A stretch of DNA of 64,000 nucleotides from Bacteroidales bacterium (lineage in GTDB: Bacteria; Bacteroidota; Bacteroidia; Bacteroidales; ML635J-15), in assembly GCA_017651185.1 (NCBI GenBank), contig JAGCDJ010000014.1, positions 38,958-102,957 of the forward strand, in the 5' to 3' direction. Below are positions 1 to 8,010 of the stretch, one piece after another; within the stretch, counting starts at the first letter, position 1; the number at the start of each line of letters is the position of its first letter. The notes under the pieces were generated by a model. The model saw only the letters and a program-made list of their open reading frames with translations. It was not told the origin of the DNA and searched no databases. Made by a program: the position numbers and the translations under genes.

Positions 1-20
1 TTGTTGGAGGAATAGAAAAT

Positions 21-49
21 AAAAATCCACCGATTGGTGGATTTTTTTT
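21..49. terminator. Bidirectional intrinsic terminator
   Basis: An 11-bp stem (21-31 with 36-46) with a four-base loop is followed by a T-run on the + strand and has an A-run on the other side, so it can stop transcripts from both directions. It separates a gene left of the window from the lipoprotein gene ending at 69. Confidence 0.8.
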
Positions 50-68
50 GTCTTTTGCTTGTTTTGCT

Positions 69-290
69 CTACTTGTCATAGCAATCAAGTCCACTTTTTC
101 CAAAATAATAGTTGCAGTATCCAATATCGGAGCAATCTGAAACTCCGTATTCTTCAGGAGTTGTTGTAAAACTATTGAGAAGTGTGCCTTCGCTCCAATT
201 GTCGCAAATACATTTTTGACTTTTTGAACATGAAATTGATAGTAATGCCAATGTTGCTAATGAGATGATAATGAGTAAAAGTTTTTTCAT
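69..290 (-). CDS. Small hypothetical lipoprotein
   Basis: A 73-residue protein with a short basic start, a leucine/isoleucine-rich membrane segment and a lipobox ending LSISC at Cys21, so it is probably a lipoprotein at the cell envelope. The mature part is only about 50 residues with five further cysteines, and I do not recognise a family. A Bacteroidota -7 box (TATCTTTG) lies at 337-344 on the same strand, giving a leader of about 40 nt. The gene ends just before the terminator at 21-49 and looks monocistronic. Confidence 0.6.
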   Translation of the reverse strand: MKKLLLIIISLATLALLSISCSKSQKCICDNWSEGTLLNSFTTTPEEYGVSDCSDIGYCNYYFGKSGLDCYDK

Positions 291-336
291 ATTATTACTT
301 TTTAGTTAATAAATTTTTAATGTTGCATTTATGCGG

Positions 337-344
337 CAAAGATA
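337..344 (-). promoter_or_regulatory. -7 box TATCTTTG for the small lipoprotein gene
   Basis: It matches the Bacteroidota sigma-ABfr -7 consensus TAnnTTTG and lies 47 bp upstream of the ATG at 290. Confidence 0.55.
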
Positions 345-380
345 AAAACTTTTTTCTATTAAAGACGCGATGTTGTAGTT

Positions 381-902
381 TTATTTTATCCTATCACCAC
401 AGAATTCTCTTCTTCCGCATTTTTCGCAGTGCGTACCTATCCACACGTTGTCGAACTGGTTGATGGCAGATTCAACGATTTCGGGGTCGTTGGTGAAAAT
501 CCCTGCCTCGAAGTTGCGTTTTTGTGGACTTTTCATGCCGATGCCTGCACCAGTGAGGTTTGCGGAGCCAATGTATGCGCTCTCCATGTCGAAAATCATA
601 ATTTTGAAATGTACACGCGGACAAAGCACACGTTCCAGGTTGGTGCATAAGATGGGGTAGCGGTCGAAGTCGGTGCGGAAATTTTCACCAGGTTCCTTGG
701 CATGGATCAGGCGTATTTCTACACCTTTTTTCAGCAGAGAGGCAAGTATGCCAAGCATTGGCACAACATCGTTTCCCTGCTTTATGTACAAATCCTTGAT
801 GTCGGCAGTCCCAATCCAAAGGGTACGCTTTACGCTTGTGAGTTTTGATAGCACTTCGGTGTAGTGCTGTTCATTGGCTATGTATTTCAGAAATGGCGAC
901 AT
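381..902 (-). CDS. PLD-like phosphodiesterase domain protein
   Basis: A 173-residue protein with one HxK(x)4D motif: His98, Lys100 and Asp105, followed by the usual GSANLT segment. One such motif per chain implies that it works as a dimer, as in Nuc-type phospholipase D-family nucleases. The last 15 residues carry Cys159, Cys162 and Cys168, a possible small metal site. The start is the ATG at 902, 7 bp after the peroxidase stop and preceded by GGATAGGA; the alternative start at 929 is a TTG inside the upstream gene. It is very likely cotranscribed with the glutathione peroxidase gene. The substrate (phospholipid or nucleic acid) cannot be told from sequence. Confidence 0.8.
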   Translation of the reverse strand: MSPFLKYIANEQHYTEVLSKLTSVKRTLWIGTADIKDLYIKQGNDVVPMLGILASLLKKGVEIRLIHAKEPGENFRTDFDRYPILCTNLERVLCPRVHFKIMIFDMESAYIGSANLTGAGIGMKSPQKRNFEAGIFTNDPEIVESAINQFDNVWIGTHCEKCGRREFCGDRIK

Positions 903-909
903 TATTGTC

Positions 910-1389
910 CTATCCAAGTAGTGCCTCAATATCCTTTTCTATCTTCCGTGGAGTTTTTGTAGGAGGATAGCGTTTGATTTTGGTGCCATCGCGGGATATG
1001 AGGAACTTGGTGAAATTCCATTTTATTTTTCTGCTGAGGAAACCTCTGGCTTCTGCTGTCAGATATTTGAAAATTGGATGTGCGTTTTCGCCGTTGACAT
1101 CTATTTTCTTCATTATTTGGAAAGTAACACCATAGTTCAGTTGACAGAAACTTGATATTTCGTTGTCTGTACCTGGGTCTTGATGAGCAAACTGGTTGCA
1201 TGGAAAACCAATGATTACCAAACCTTTATCCTTGTATTTCTGGTTGAGCTCTTCCAGTCCGGCGAATTGCGGCGTAAATCCGCATTTGCTTGCTGTGTTG
1301 ACAATCAGCAGGACTTTTCCGCGAAACTGTCCGAAATCCAATTCCTTGCCATTGCTCGTAATTGCCTTGTAGTCGTATATTCTTGCCAT
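910..1389 (-). CDS. Glutathione peroxidase family protein
   Basis: A 159-residue thioredoxin-fold peroxidase. The peroxidatic site is Cys36 in SKCGFT (cysteine, not selenocysteine). The FPCNQF block with Cys64 and the WNF block at 124-126 complete the active site. Bacterial members usually use thioredoxin rather than glutathione as electron donor to reduce peroxides in the cytoplasm; that is family knowledge, not shown here. A -7 box (TATATTTG, 1409-1416) sits 20 bp before the ATG. The PLD-like gene follows immediately, so the two probably form an operon. Confidence 0.92.
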   Translation of the reverse strand: MARIYDYKAITSNGKELDFGQFRGKVLLIVNTASKCGFTPQFAGLEELNQKYKDKGLVIIGFPCNQFAHQDPGTDNEISSFCQLNYGVTFQIMKKIDVNGENAHPIFKYLTAEARGFLSRKIKWNFTKFLISRDGTKIKRYPPTKTPRKIEKDIEALLG

Positions 1390-1408
1390 ATTTAATCGTT
1401 TTCGCTGG

Positions 1409-1416
1409 CAAATATA
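1409..1416 (-). promoter_or_regulatory. -7 box TATATTTG for the peroxidase gene
   Basis: It matches TAnnTTTG and lies 20 bp upstream of the ATG at 1389, with the gapA terminator just beyond it. Confidence 0.55.
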
Positions 1417-1449
1417 ACATTATTTGTAAGAAACAATTGTTTTTGAAAA

Positions 1450-1480
1450 TAAAAAAGGGAGAACTTTTGCTCTCCCTTTA
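1450..1480 (-). terminator. Intrinsic terminator of gapA
   Basis: The 9-bp stem 1454-1462/1471-1479 is followed, reading on the minus strand, by a run of T. It lies about 20 bp after the gapA stop. Confidence 0.85.
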
Positions 1481-1500
1481 CTAATACTATGAAAAACACT

Positions 1501-2508
1501 TTAGAATTTCAACTTTTCGATTAGTTCAGCAACGCGGTTTGAATAACCCCATTCGTTGTCGTACCATGTCAAGGTCTTCAAGAGTCTGCCCTTAAGCATA
1601 GTTGACTGAGCGTCGAAAATTGACGAATGTGAGTTGTGAACGATATCGATTGATACGAGAGGTTCTTCAGAATATTCGATGATACCCTTCATTGGACCTT
1701 CTGCTGCTTTCTTTATTGCAGCGTTAACTTCTTCGATAGTAACGTCCTTCTTCAACAAGCAAACGAGGTCAACTGATGAACCAGTTGGGGTTGGTACGCG
1801 AACTGCCATACCGTCGAGTTTGCCATTGAGAGCTGGGAGAACCTTACCAACAGCCTTAGCAGCACCAGTAGTGGTAGGAATCTGCGAAACAGCGCATGAA
1901 CGAGCTCTTCTGAGGTCTTTGTGTGGACCGTCGAGAACAATCTGGTCGTTGGTGTACGAGTGGATTGTAGTCATAAGACCGTATTCAATGCCGAAGTTGT
2001 CGTTGAGAACCTTTGCGATAGGAGCGAGGCAGTTGGTTGTGCAAGAAGCGTTTGAAACGCACTGTACGTCCTTTGTGAGAACTTCTTCGTTAACACCAAG
2101 AACAACCATTGCATCGATGTCGTCCTTTGCAGGAACGGTAAGGATAACCTTCTTTGCACCGTTCTTCAGGTGGTCGCGGTAACCGCCCTTAGGACTTTCC
2201 TTGCTGGTGAAAAGACCAGTCGATTCGATAACTACGTCTGGAGTTTCCGGCCAAGGAATGTTGGCAGGATTTCTTTCAGCACTAACCTTAATTTCCTTGC
2301 CGTTTACGATGATGGCGCTGTCGTTGTAGGAAACTTCCTTGTCGAACTTGCCCTGAGTTGAGTCGTACTTCAGCAAGTGTGCCAATGTCTTGGTATCAGT
2401 AAGGTCGTTGATACCGATAATTTCTATATTGTCGCGTCCGAATGCAATCTTGAATACATTACGACCGATGCGACCAAAACCGTTAATTGCTACTTTTATT
2501 TTAGCCAT
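1501..2508 (-). CDS. gapA: Type I glyceraldehyde-3-phosphate dehydrogenase
   Basis: A 335-residue full-length GAPDH, oxidising glyceraldehyde-3-phosphate to 1,3-bisphosphoglycerate in glycolysis. The Rossmann start has the NGFGRIGR loop. The catalytic pair is Cys156 (in SNASCTTNC) and His183. Asp35 in the second beta-strand region favours NAD over NADP. A -7 box (TAACTTTG, 2534-2541) precedes the ATG by 25 bp and a strong terminator follows, so the gene is a single transcription unit, as expected for a highly expressed enzyme. Confidence 0.97.
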   Translation of the reverse strand: MAKIKVAINGFGRIGRNVFKIAFGRDNIEIIGINDLTDTKTLAHLLKYDSTQGKFDKEVSYNDSAIIVNGKEIKVSAERNPANIPWPETPDVVIESTGLFTSKESPKGGYRDHLKNGAKKVILTVPAKDDIDAMVVLGVNEEVLTKDVQCVSNASCTTNCLAPIAKVLNDNFGIEYGLMTTIHSYTNDQIVLDGPHKDLRRARSCAVSQIPTTTGAAKAVGKVLPALNGKLDGMAVRVPTPTGSSVDLVCLLKKDVTIEEVNAAIKKAAEGPMKGIIEYSEEPLVSIDIVHNSHSSIFDAQSTMLKGRLLKTLTWYDNEWGYSNRVAELIEKLKF

Positions 2509-2533
2509 AATATTTATTGTTTTTAAATTTCTG

Positions 2534-2541
2534 CAAAGTTA
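2534..2541 (-). promoter_or_regulatory. -7 box TAACTTTG for gapA
   Basis: It matches TAnnTTTG, 25 bp before the gapA ATG. Confidence 0.55.
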
Positions 2542-2688
2542 TTAAATAAAATATTTGCTGTGACAAATTTTTGAAGATATTTTTTTGTTTTTTCTGTCGA
2601 GACACACCGTGGCATTTGTAGTAGCACGCAATGCATTGCGTGCTACAGATTATTGCCCATTGTCCATTGAAGAAATCGTAAATTTCAT

Positions 2689-2696
2689 TATCTTTG
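2689..2696 (+). promoter_or_regulatory. -7 box TATCTTTG for the lipoprotein/rSAM operon
   Basis: It matches TAnnTTTG. A TTG that could open the reading frame at 2694 lies inside this box, so translation must begin downstream, at the ATG 2721. Confidence 0.6.
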
Positions 2697-2720
2697 CACT
2701 TTGTTATTATTTGCACGACT

Positions 2721-3278
2721 ATGAGAATAGTAAAGAAGACTTGGATTGGCATACTTGCGCTTGCTACCGCAGTTGTAGCGGCTTGTACTTCTACAAAGCG
2801 AGTTTCGCAGAGCGAGGAAAGCAAAAATGCTAGCGATGATACAAACAATCCAAATGCAGATGCCAATATGTCGGAAGTTGGCGATTCGATTGATGCAATT
2901 CGCGCCGAGAAGCAAAAGAATCTTGAAGAATTGCGCCGAATAATCCATGAGCGAGAAACGTCGTGCGTTTACGGTTCTCCCGAGGTTATGAGGGAATACA
3001 GTGCAAATACAAGGGCTATGCGTCACGAGGCGGACTCTTTGCAGAATGAATTGCTGGAAATGCTTCAATCGGAAAGGAACACACTTAAGGAACGCTTGGA
3101 TGCTATAGATGAAACCATAAATGGTCGGTCGGGAGCAAAGGTTTATGGTACTCCTGAAATTATAAATAAGTATAACGCCCGTAATAAGGAGTTGCGCGAA
3201 AGTCGTAATTCCATACAGAACAAGATAGACAAAATCGACGGTGAAATAGAAAGCATCAGGAATAACAGCAAGCAGTAG
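2721..3278 (+). CDS. Coiled-coil lipoprotein of an rSAM/lipoprotein system
   Basis: A 185-residue lipoprotein with signal peptide and lipobox ending AAC at Cys22, a Ser/Asn/Asp-rich linker, then two helical (coiled-coil) segments. It carries two copies of a module: VYGSPE at 83-88 and VYGTPE at 141-146, each followed by a Tyr and a charged helix containing S-(L/I)-Q-N, 58 residues apart. The first copy is preceded by Cys82. Bacteroidales genomes commonly pair a YGxP-containing lipoprotein with the adjacent radical SAM/SPASM enzyme (TIGR04133/TIGR04134, as I recall). The stop overlaps the GTG of that enzyme by one base, so translation is coupled. The lipoprotein is the inferred substrate. Its coiled-coil build is unlike the carboxypeptidase-like partners I remember. 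Confidence 0.75.
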   Translation: MRIVKKTWIGILALATAVVAACTSTKRVSQSEESKNASDDTNNPNADANMSEVGDSIDAIRAEKQKNLEELRRIIHERETSCVYGSPEVMREYSANTRAMRHEADSLQNELLEMLQSERNTLKERLDAIDETINGRSGAKVYGTPEIINKYNARNKELRESRNSIQNKIDKIDGEIESIRNNSKQ

Positions 3279-4360
3279 TGTCTGAATTCTCTTTATATAA
3301 GCGTCTTTCGCTCGAGTTGAATCGTGCGGTGCTTTCGCTTCGTGCCGACGAACACCATTTGCACCAACTGTTTTGGGAATGCACTTTGCGATGCAACCTT
3401 AACTGTCGTCACTGCGGAAGCGATTGCCGTATGATTTCGCAGCAGCAGGATATGCCTCTGACTGATTTTATAAAAGTCCTTGATGATATTAAAGCCCATG
3501 TTTCTCCATTCGACATTATGGTGATTACAACTGGTGGCGAACCGTTAGTACGTGCCGACATTGCCGAATGTGGACGGGCAATCACAGAGCGCGGGTTCAT
3601 CTGGGGAATGGTGACAAATGGAATGCTGCTCACCGAGGAGAAACTAAATGAACTTGTGCGAAACGGTCTGCGCTCCATAGCGATAAGTCTCGATGGCTTT
3701 GCCGATGATCACAACTGGATGCGTGGTTATGCTGATAGTTTTGCAAATGCTATGCGAGCAATAGAGGCGCTGAAGAAACAAAATGGTCTAGTTTGGGATG
3801 TCATCACTTGTGTAAACAAGCGCACAATAAAGTATCTGCCAGAATTTCGCAAATTTTTGATTGAAAACGGAATACGCAAATGGCGGTTGTTCAGTGTTTT
3901 TCCATCGGGAAGGGCTGCAGATGATCCTGAGATGCGCCTGAGCAACGAGGAATTTGTGCAGATGATGGATTTTATAAAGTTAACTCGTCTAGAAGGCAAA
4001 ATAGATGCAAGTTATGCCTGCGATGGTTTTCTCGGTCGCTACGAAGGCGAGGTTAGGCGCAAGTATTTCAACTGCAGTTCTGGCGTGAATGTTGCCTCAA
4101 TTCGTGCCGATGGGGCGGTTTCGGGATGTCTGAGCATACGCAGCGACTACAATCAGGGCAACATATACACCGATTCGTTCTGGGATGTGTGGGAAAATCG
4201 TTTCGAGAAATATCGTAATCGCAAGTGGATGCGCACAGGCGACTGCAAGTCGTGCAAGGTATGGCGCTTCTGTCAGGGAAATGGCATGCACCTCCGTGAT
4301 GAAAATGGAGAGTTGAAGATGTGCCAGTATAAGATGATAGGCGAGGCAGGTGTTGAATAA
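3278..4360 (+). CDS. Radical SAM/SPASM enzyme, rSAM/lipoprotein system
   Basis: A 360-residue radical SAM protein. The AdoMet-binding [4Fe-4S] cluster motif CxxxCxxC is Cys39, Cys43 and Cys46, close to the N-terminus. A TTGGEP motif follows in the barrel. The C-terminal third is a SPASM domain with cysteines for auxiliary clusters (CSSG, SGC, GDCKSC, RFCQG, MCQ). SPASM enzymes mostly modify peptides or proteins. The gene starts with GTG overlapping the stop of the lipoprotein gene, so that lipoprotein is the obvious candidate substrate. The chemistry of the modification is unknown. Confidence 0.85.
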   Translation: MSEFSLYKRLSLELNRAVLSLRADEHHLHQLFWECTLRCNLNCRHCGSDCRMISQQQDMPLTDFIKVLDDIKAHVSPFDIMVITTGGEPLVRADIAECGRAITERGFIWGMVTNGMLLTEEKLNELVRNGLRSIAISLDGFADDHNWMRGYADSFANAMRAIEALKKQNGLVWDVITCVNKRTIKYLPEFRKFLIENGIRKWRLFSVFPSGRAADDPEMRLSNEEFVQMMDFIKLTRLEGKIDASYACDGFLGRYEGEVRRKYFNCSSGVNVASIRADGAVSGCLSIRSDYNQGNIYTDSFWDVWENRFEKYRNRKWMRTGDCKSCKVWRFCQGNGMHLRDENGELKMCQYKMIGEAGVE

Positions 4361-4432
4361 CTTCTATTCGCCGAAAAATCTAAATGGTTACATTTTGTAT
4401 GTTTGTACATTGCTGAAAATAAATTATTTATG

Positions 4433-4440
4433 TATTTTTG
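4433..4440 (+). promoter_or_regulatory. -7 box TATTTTTG for the cupin gene
   Basis: It matches TAnnTTTG and contains the TTG at 4438, ruling that codon out as the start. The ATG at 4462 is 21 bp downstream. Confidence 0.55.
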
Positions 4441-4461
4441 CAAAAATATTTAAATGGCGCT

Positions 4462-4914
4462 ATGGATTATAAGCATTTCATTGAAAAACTAAACCTTATG
4501 CCTCATCCAGAGGGTGGGTATTACCGTCAGGTGTACGGAAACGACGAGAATGGGGAAAAGCAAATCTCTACCATATATTATATGCTTTGTGGCGACGAAT
4601 TTTCGGCATTCCACAAGTTGCATGGTATGTCCGAAATCTGGTACTACCATGCTGGCGAATGCCTTGACATATATGTTATTGATGCCAAGGGCGAACTTGT
4701 TGTCCATCATTTGTCAGCAGATGCCGAAATGCAGGTTGTAATTGAACCGGAACAATGGTTCGCTGCAGAATTGCCTGGCAAGAAGGGCTTTTCTCTTGTT
4801 GGATGTGCGGTGGCACCTGCGTTTAAGTTCGAGAATTTCGAACTTGCGAAAAAGGAAAACCTTTTGCGAGAGTTCCCACAGCATCGTGCATTGATAGAAA
4901 AGTTATGCAGATAA
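4462..4914 (+). CDS. Cupin superfamily protein (DUF985/Cupin_5 type)
   Basis: A 150-residue protein that begins with a short helix and HPEGGYYRQVY, the characteristic opening of the DUF985 cupins. It continues with the barrel segment SAFHKLHGMSEIWYYHAGE and ends with the acidic/hydrophobic barrel strand VGCAVAPAFKFENFEL. Members are small single-domain cupins of unknown physiological role; some yeast and bacterial relatives have been linked to sugar-nucleotide or nucleotide metabolism, which I cannot confirm here. It has its own promoter and no operon partner: the next gene also has its own -7 box. Confidence 0.85.
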   Translation: MDYKHFIEKLNLMPHPEGGYYRQVYGNDENGEKQISTIYYMLCGDEFSAFHKLHGMSEIWYYHAGECLDIYVIDAKGELVVHHLSADAEMQVVIEPEQWFAAELPGKKGFSLVGCAVAPAFKFENFELAKKENLLREFPQHRALIEKLCR

Positions 4915-4945
4915 GATTTTCTTTTTCTATTTGCTGATAAAGAAA

Positions 4946-4953
4946 TATCTTTG
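4946..4953 (+). promoter_or_regulatory. -7 box TATCTTTG for the dipeptidase gene
   Basis: It matches TAnnTTTG, 23 bp before the ATG at 4977. Confidence 0.55.
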
Positions 4954-4976
4954 CGCTCAAATAAAAACGAACAGTC

Positions 4977-5753
4977 ATGAATAAAAAAAGTTTACTTTAT
5001 GCAATTGTTGCACTGGCAATGAGCATGTTGGTTTTGTCGTGCCAGAACAAGGAAAATGCTAGTGTAGCAGAACCACAAACCGAAGTTAAGGAAGAAGTTA
5101 CAACTGTTGAAACAACTACCGCAGATACTACAGTTTCAGAGGCATCTAAGAATGGTTTTGTAGTTGTTACCGATGTAGTACCTGATGCAATTCTCGAAAT
5201 CCGCTATTTCAGCACATTTAACTTTATGGGTGTGCGTGTAGATGGTTACAATGCTCCGATAGCATATCTTACCAAGGAAGCTGCCGACAGTTTGAAGGCC
5301 GTTAGCGATGATGTAAAGGCAATGGGATACCGCCTGAAAATATTTGATGCCTACCGTCCTCAATGTGCTGTGGATCATTTCGTTCGCTGGTCGCAGGAAG
5401 CATCCGACACTCTGATGAAACGCTATTTCTATCCCGATATTGACAAGCCGCGTCTTTTCGAAGAAGGATACATTGCAAAGAAAAGCAGACATACCTGCGG
5501 ATCTACAATCGACCTGACACTTTTCGACATGAACACCGAAAAGGAGGTTGACATGGGTTCTCCGTTCGATTGGCTAGGTGAAGAAAGCCACCCAGACTAT
5601 GCTGGCGTAACTCCAGAACAGCACAAGAACCGCATGATTTTGCGCGATGCAATGGTTCGTCACGGATTTAGAGGTATTAGCACCGAGTGGTGGCACTTTG
5701 TTCTCAAGAACGAACCATATCCTGATACATATTTTACATTCCCGATAGAGTAG
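4977..5753 (+). CDS. VanX-like D-Ala-D-Ala dipeptidase lipoprotein (M15D)
   Basis: A 258-residue protein with lipobox LVLSC (Cys22), a Thr/Glu-rich linker to about residue 58, and an M15D peptidase domain. The zinc and catalytic residues are present: Arg127 in AYRP, His172 and Asp179 in SRHTCGSTIDL, and Glu237 and His240 in EWWH. The family cleaves D-Ala-D-Ala dipeptide. In organisms without vancomycin-resistance genes the exported form probably recycles wall peptides in the periplasm. A hairpin terminator follows at 5781-5820. Confidence 0.92.
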   Translation: MNKKSLLYAIVALAMSMLVLSCQNKENASVAEPQTEVKEEVTTVETTTADTTVSEASKNGFVVVTDVVPDAILEIRYFSTFNFMGVRVDGYNAPIAYLTKEAADSLKAVSDDVKAMGYRLKIFDAYRPQCAVDHFVRWSQEASDTLMKRYFYPDIDKPRLFEEGYIAKKSRHTCGSTIDLTLFDMNTEKEVDMGSPFDWLGEESHPDYAGVTPEQHKNRMILRDAMVRHGFRGISTEWWHFVLKNEPYPDTYFTFPIE

Positions 5754-5780
5754 GGATTCTCAACAAGATGTACAATATTT

Positions 5781-5820
5781 ATATGAAGTGGATGTGTTAA
5801 ATACATCCACTTCATATTTT
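5781..5820 (+). terminator. Intrinsic terminator after the dipeptidase gene
   Basis: A perfect 15-bp stem (5781-5795 with 5803-5817), seven-base loop, then TTT. The T-run is short but the stem is strong. Confidence 0.75.
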
Positions 5821-5872
5821 GTGCAATAAGCAAAAATGTGTTTGAATATGTATTTCGAATAGCATTTTTATG

Positions 5873-5880
5873 TACTTTTG
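5873..5880 (+). promoter_or_regulatory. -7 box TACTTTTG for the acyltransferase pair
   Basis: It matches TAnnTTTG and lies 23 bp before the ATG at 5904. This rejects the longer reading frame beginning at 5838, which is upstream of it. Confidence 0.55.
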
Positions 5881-5903
5881 CATTGAAATTAGAGTCGCAT
5901 AGT

Positions 5904-6761
5904 ATGATAAAGGATTATTCGTCATTCGGTCCGGCGTATCGCAATTTTAAGGTCAGAGAAGATGTATATGTTCCCGAACCAGTTGCGGAATTTTCTGGAG
6001 ACAATCCGTTCACGAGGATGGCTGCCATACGAGGAAAGAATAAGGACATAAAGTTTGATGAAACATATACGTATCTTGATAAGTCGTTTAAATTCAAGAT
6101 ATTGAACACTTTTATGTATTTTGTTGCCTGGTTTCTTGCTTTTCCGCTAAATCGCATAAGGTTTGGTCTTAGGATTGAAGGACGGGATAAAATACGTAAA
6201 AATCGGAAACTTTTTGCCAATGGAGTGATGACGGTCTGCAATCACGTTCATAGATGGGATATGATATGTGTATTACAGGCAATGCGATACCGTAAAGCAT
6301 GGATTCCAATGTATTCGCAACCATTTAATGGTAAGGACGGGTTTGTTATGAAATCCGTAGGTGGCATTGCCATTCCTGATAACTATGGCGGGCTCAGGAA
6401 GTTCGACCAAGCATTGAATGAATTGCGGTCAAAAAATCAATGGATACATATATTTCCTGAAAGTTGCAGTTGGAATTTCTATGCTCCGCTCAGACCTTTT
6501 AAAATAGGTGCGTTTAATATGGCATATAGGTATTCTTTGCCTGTAGTTCCAATGATGATATCTTTTCGCCCTCGTACTGGATGGCGCAGATTGTTTGGCA
6601 AAGGAACTCCTCTGCTTTCCATTCATGTGGGCGATCCTATAATGCCCGACCCCAGCAAATCCCGAAAGGAGGAGGTCGTGCGTATGTGCGATGTTGCACA
6701 CAAGGCTATGCTTGATATGGCAGGTATTGTTTCAAATCCATGGCCATCATATATTGATTGA
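5904..6761 (+). CDS. PlsC-family O-acyltransferase, glycine-lipid GlsA candidate
   Basis: A 285-residue acyltransferase with a hydrophobic segment around 65-85, the H(x)4D catalytic motif as NHVHRWD (His114, Asp119) and the FPES motif at 184-187. This places it in the lysophosphatidate-acyltransferase fold. The next gene, 15 bp downstream, is a GNAT-type N-acyltransferase. In Bacteroides the pair GlsB (N-acyl) plus GlsA (PlsC-like O-acyl) makes glycine lipids; here the order is O-acyl first. The product could also be an ornithine or serine lipid. Action at the cytoplasmic membrane is inferred from the family. Confidence 0.82.
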   Translation: MIKDYSSFGPAYRNFKVREDVYVPEPVAEFSGDNPFTRMAAIRGKNKDIKFDETYTYLDKSFKFKILNTFMYFVAWFLAFPLNRIRFGLRIEGRDKIRKNRKLFANGVMTVCNHVHRWDMICVLQAMRYRKAWIPMYSQPFNGKDGFVMKSVGGIAIPDNYGGLRKFDQALNELRSKNQWIHIFPESCSWNFYAPLRPFKIGAFNMAYRYSLPVVPMMISFRPRTGWRRLFGKGTPLLSIHVGDPIMPDPSKSRKEEVVRMCDVAHKAMLDMAGIVSNPWPSYID

Positions 6762-6776
6762 CAATTTTCTATCGCT

Positions 6777-7841
6777 ATGAAAGCAATAATTGAACCTGTA
6801 CCAGTTGAACTTATTAAAGCAGAACTTACTAAATCCAAAAAACTGGAAGATACGAATAGGGGGCATAACGAACTTTATGTCGTTACATGGCAGGATTCCC
6901 CCAATGTTGTTACAGAAATAGGTCGGCTTCGTGAAGTGACTTTCCGTGATGCCGGAGGTTCTACGGGCAACGACATTGATCTTGATGAATACGACAAGAT
7001 GGGAAATCCATATAAGCAGTTGGTTGTATGGGATCCCGACAATGAGGCGATTGTCGGTGGGTATCGATTCTTCTATGGGTCAGATGCGAAGTTTGACGAG
7101 AATGGTCAGCCAATTATGGCAAGTTCTCACCAATTTTGCTTTTCGCAGAAATTTATCAATGAGTATCTTCCGTATGTTTTAGAAGTCGGGCGCAATTTTG
7201 TGGTTCCTGAATATCAGAGTTCCAAGAGTGGGGCAAAGTCCATATATGCCATGGATAATCTTTGGGATGGCATGGTGGCTATAATAATGAAGAATCCTAA
7301 CCTGCTTTATTTCTTCGGCAAGATAACAATGTATCCTTCATACGATCATATAATTAGGGATTTGATTTACCATTTTCTTTGGAAGCATTTTGGTGACAAG
7401 GAAGAACTTGTTCGACCATGGGATGATTTGTCGGTAATGCCTAACTCTGATCCGGATTTGATGAATCTGGTAGTGAATAAGGATGACCTTACTGAAGATT
7501 ATAAGTTGCTTAAGATGGCTGCCAGAATGAGGGGTGTAAATGTACCACCGAATATAACGGCCTATTTTTCCATTACTTCCCAGATGCTAATGTTCGGTAC
7601 TGCGGTAAATCGCTTGATGAATAACATTGAGGATACGGGCTTGCTTATTCCGTTCGATGCAATCTATCATGAAAAGAAGAGTCGTCACATAGGTGCATAT
7701 ATTCGTTTTTCTATTGCTAAAAGGCGCAACAATGACGTGATGCTTGATCCAGAGATAGAAAAACGTATGATTGAGGATTGGTTGAATAAACGATTCCGCA
7801 AAGTAAAACGATTGCTCAGAAGAGCAGGACGAAATATATAG
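6777..7841 (+). CDS. GNAT-like amino-acid N-acyltransferase, GlsB candidate
   Basis: A 354-residue protein of the OlsB/hemolysin-type acyltransferase group. The central LREVTFRDAGG block and the later VGGYRF, LEVGRNFV and DNLWDGM segments are the conserved core of enzymes that use acyl-ACP to acylate an amino acid. It is longer than OlsB because of a C-terminal extension rich in Lys/Arg. It is cotranscribed with the PlsC-like gene, so together they probably make a zwitterionic N,O-diacyl amino-acid lipid. The assignment to glycine rather than ornithine rests on the phylum and is not visible in the sequence. Confidence 0.78.
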   Translation: MKAIIEPVPVELIKAELTKSKKLEDTNRGHNELYVVTWQDSPNVVTEIGRLREVTFRDAGGSTGNDIDLDEYDKMGNPYKQLVVWDPDNEAIVGGYRFFYGSDAKFDENGQPIMASSHQFCFSQKFINEYLPYVLEVGRNFVVPEYQSSKSGAKSIYAMDNLWDGMVAIIMKNPNLLYFFGKITMYPSYDHIIRDLIYHFLWKHFGDKEELVRPWDDLSVMPNSDPDLMNLVVNKDDLTEDYKLLKMAARMRGVNVPPNITAYFSITSQMLMFGTAVNRLMNNIEDTGLLIPFDAIYHEKKSRHIGAYIRFSIAKRRNNDVMLDPEIEKRMIEDWLNKRFRKVKRLLRRAGRNI

Positions 7842-7859
7842 GATACTCCGTTTCTCGCT

Positions 7860-8010
7860 ACTTGTGTTGAGCGTAGTCGAAGTACGCTGTTTGAATGCTT
7901 GCGGCGTTTCTAAGGTTCAAGTTTCTATGGCTGACGCCCGTTTCTAGGTTTTACATTGCTGGCGGTTGCTGAGTTTGTCGAGGTACGCCGTTTGAAAGAT
8001 TTTAGGTTAG
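7860..8010. repeat. Intergenic REP-like repeat pair
   Basis: Two related stretches (7867-7895 and about 7971-8000) share the pattern GTCGA(A/G)GTACGC(T/C)GTTTGAA. The first forms a small hairpin AGCGTA/TACGCT. A related string (GGCTACGCCGTTCTGGTTTCTATG) recurs at 39794-39818. No gene is visible in 7842-8054. Confidence 0.45.

Noticed and set aside
1..15. Possible C-terminal codons (LLEE, stop TAG at 13) of a + strand gene entering from the left.
   Set aside because: Only five codons are visible, too few to support a gene, although the terminator at 21-49 fits.
1679..2182. Long + strand frame opposite gapA (and similar long frames opposite glyA, pheT, acyl-CoA dehydrogenase and abfD).
   Set aside because: These mirror strongly biased codons of the true genes on the other strand and have no promoter or recognisable protein.
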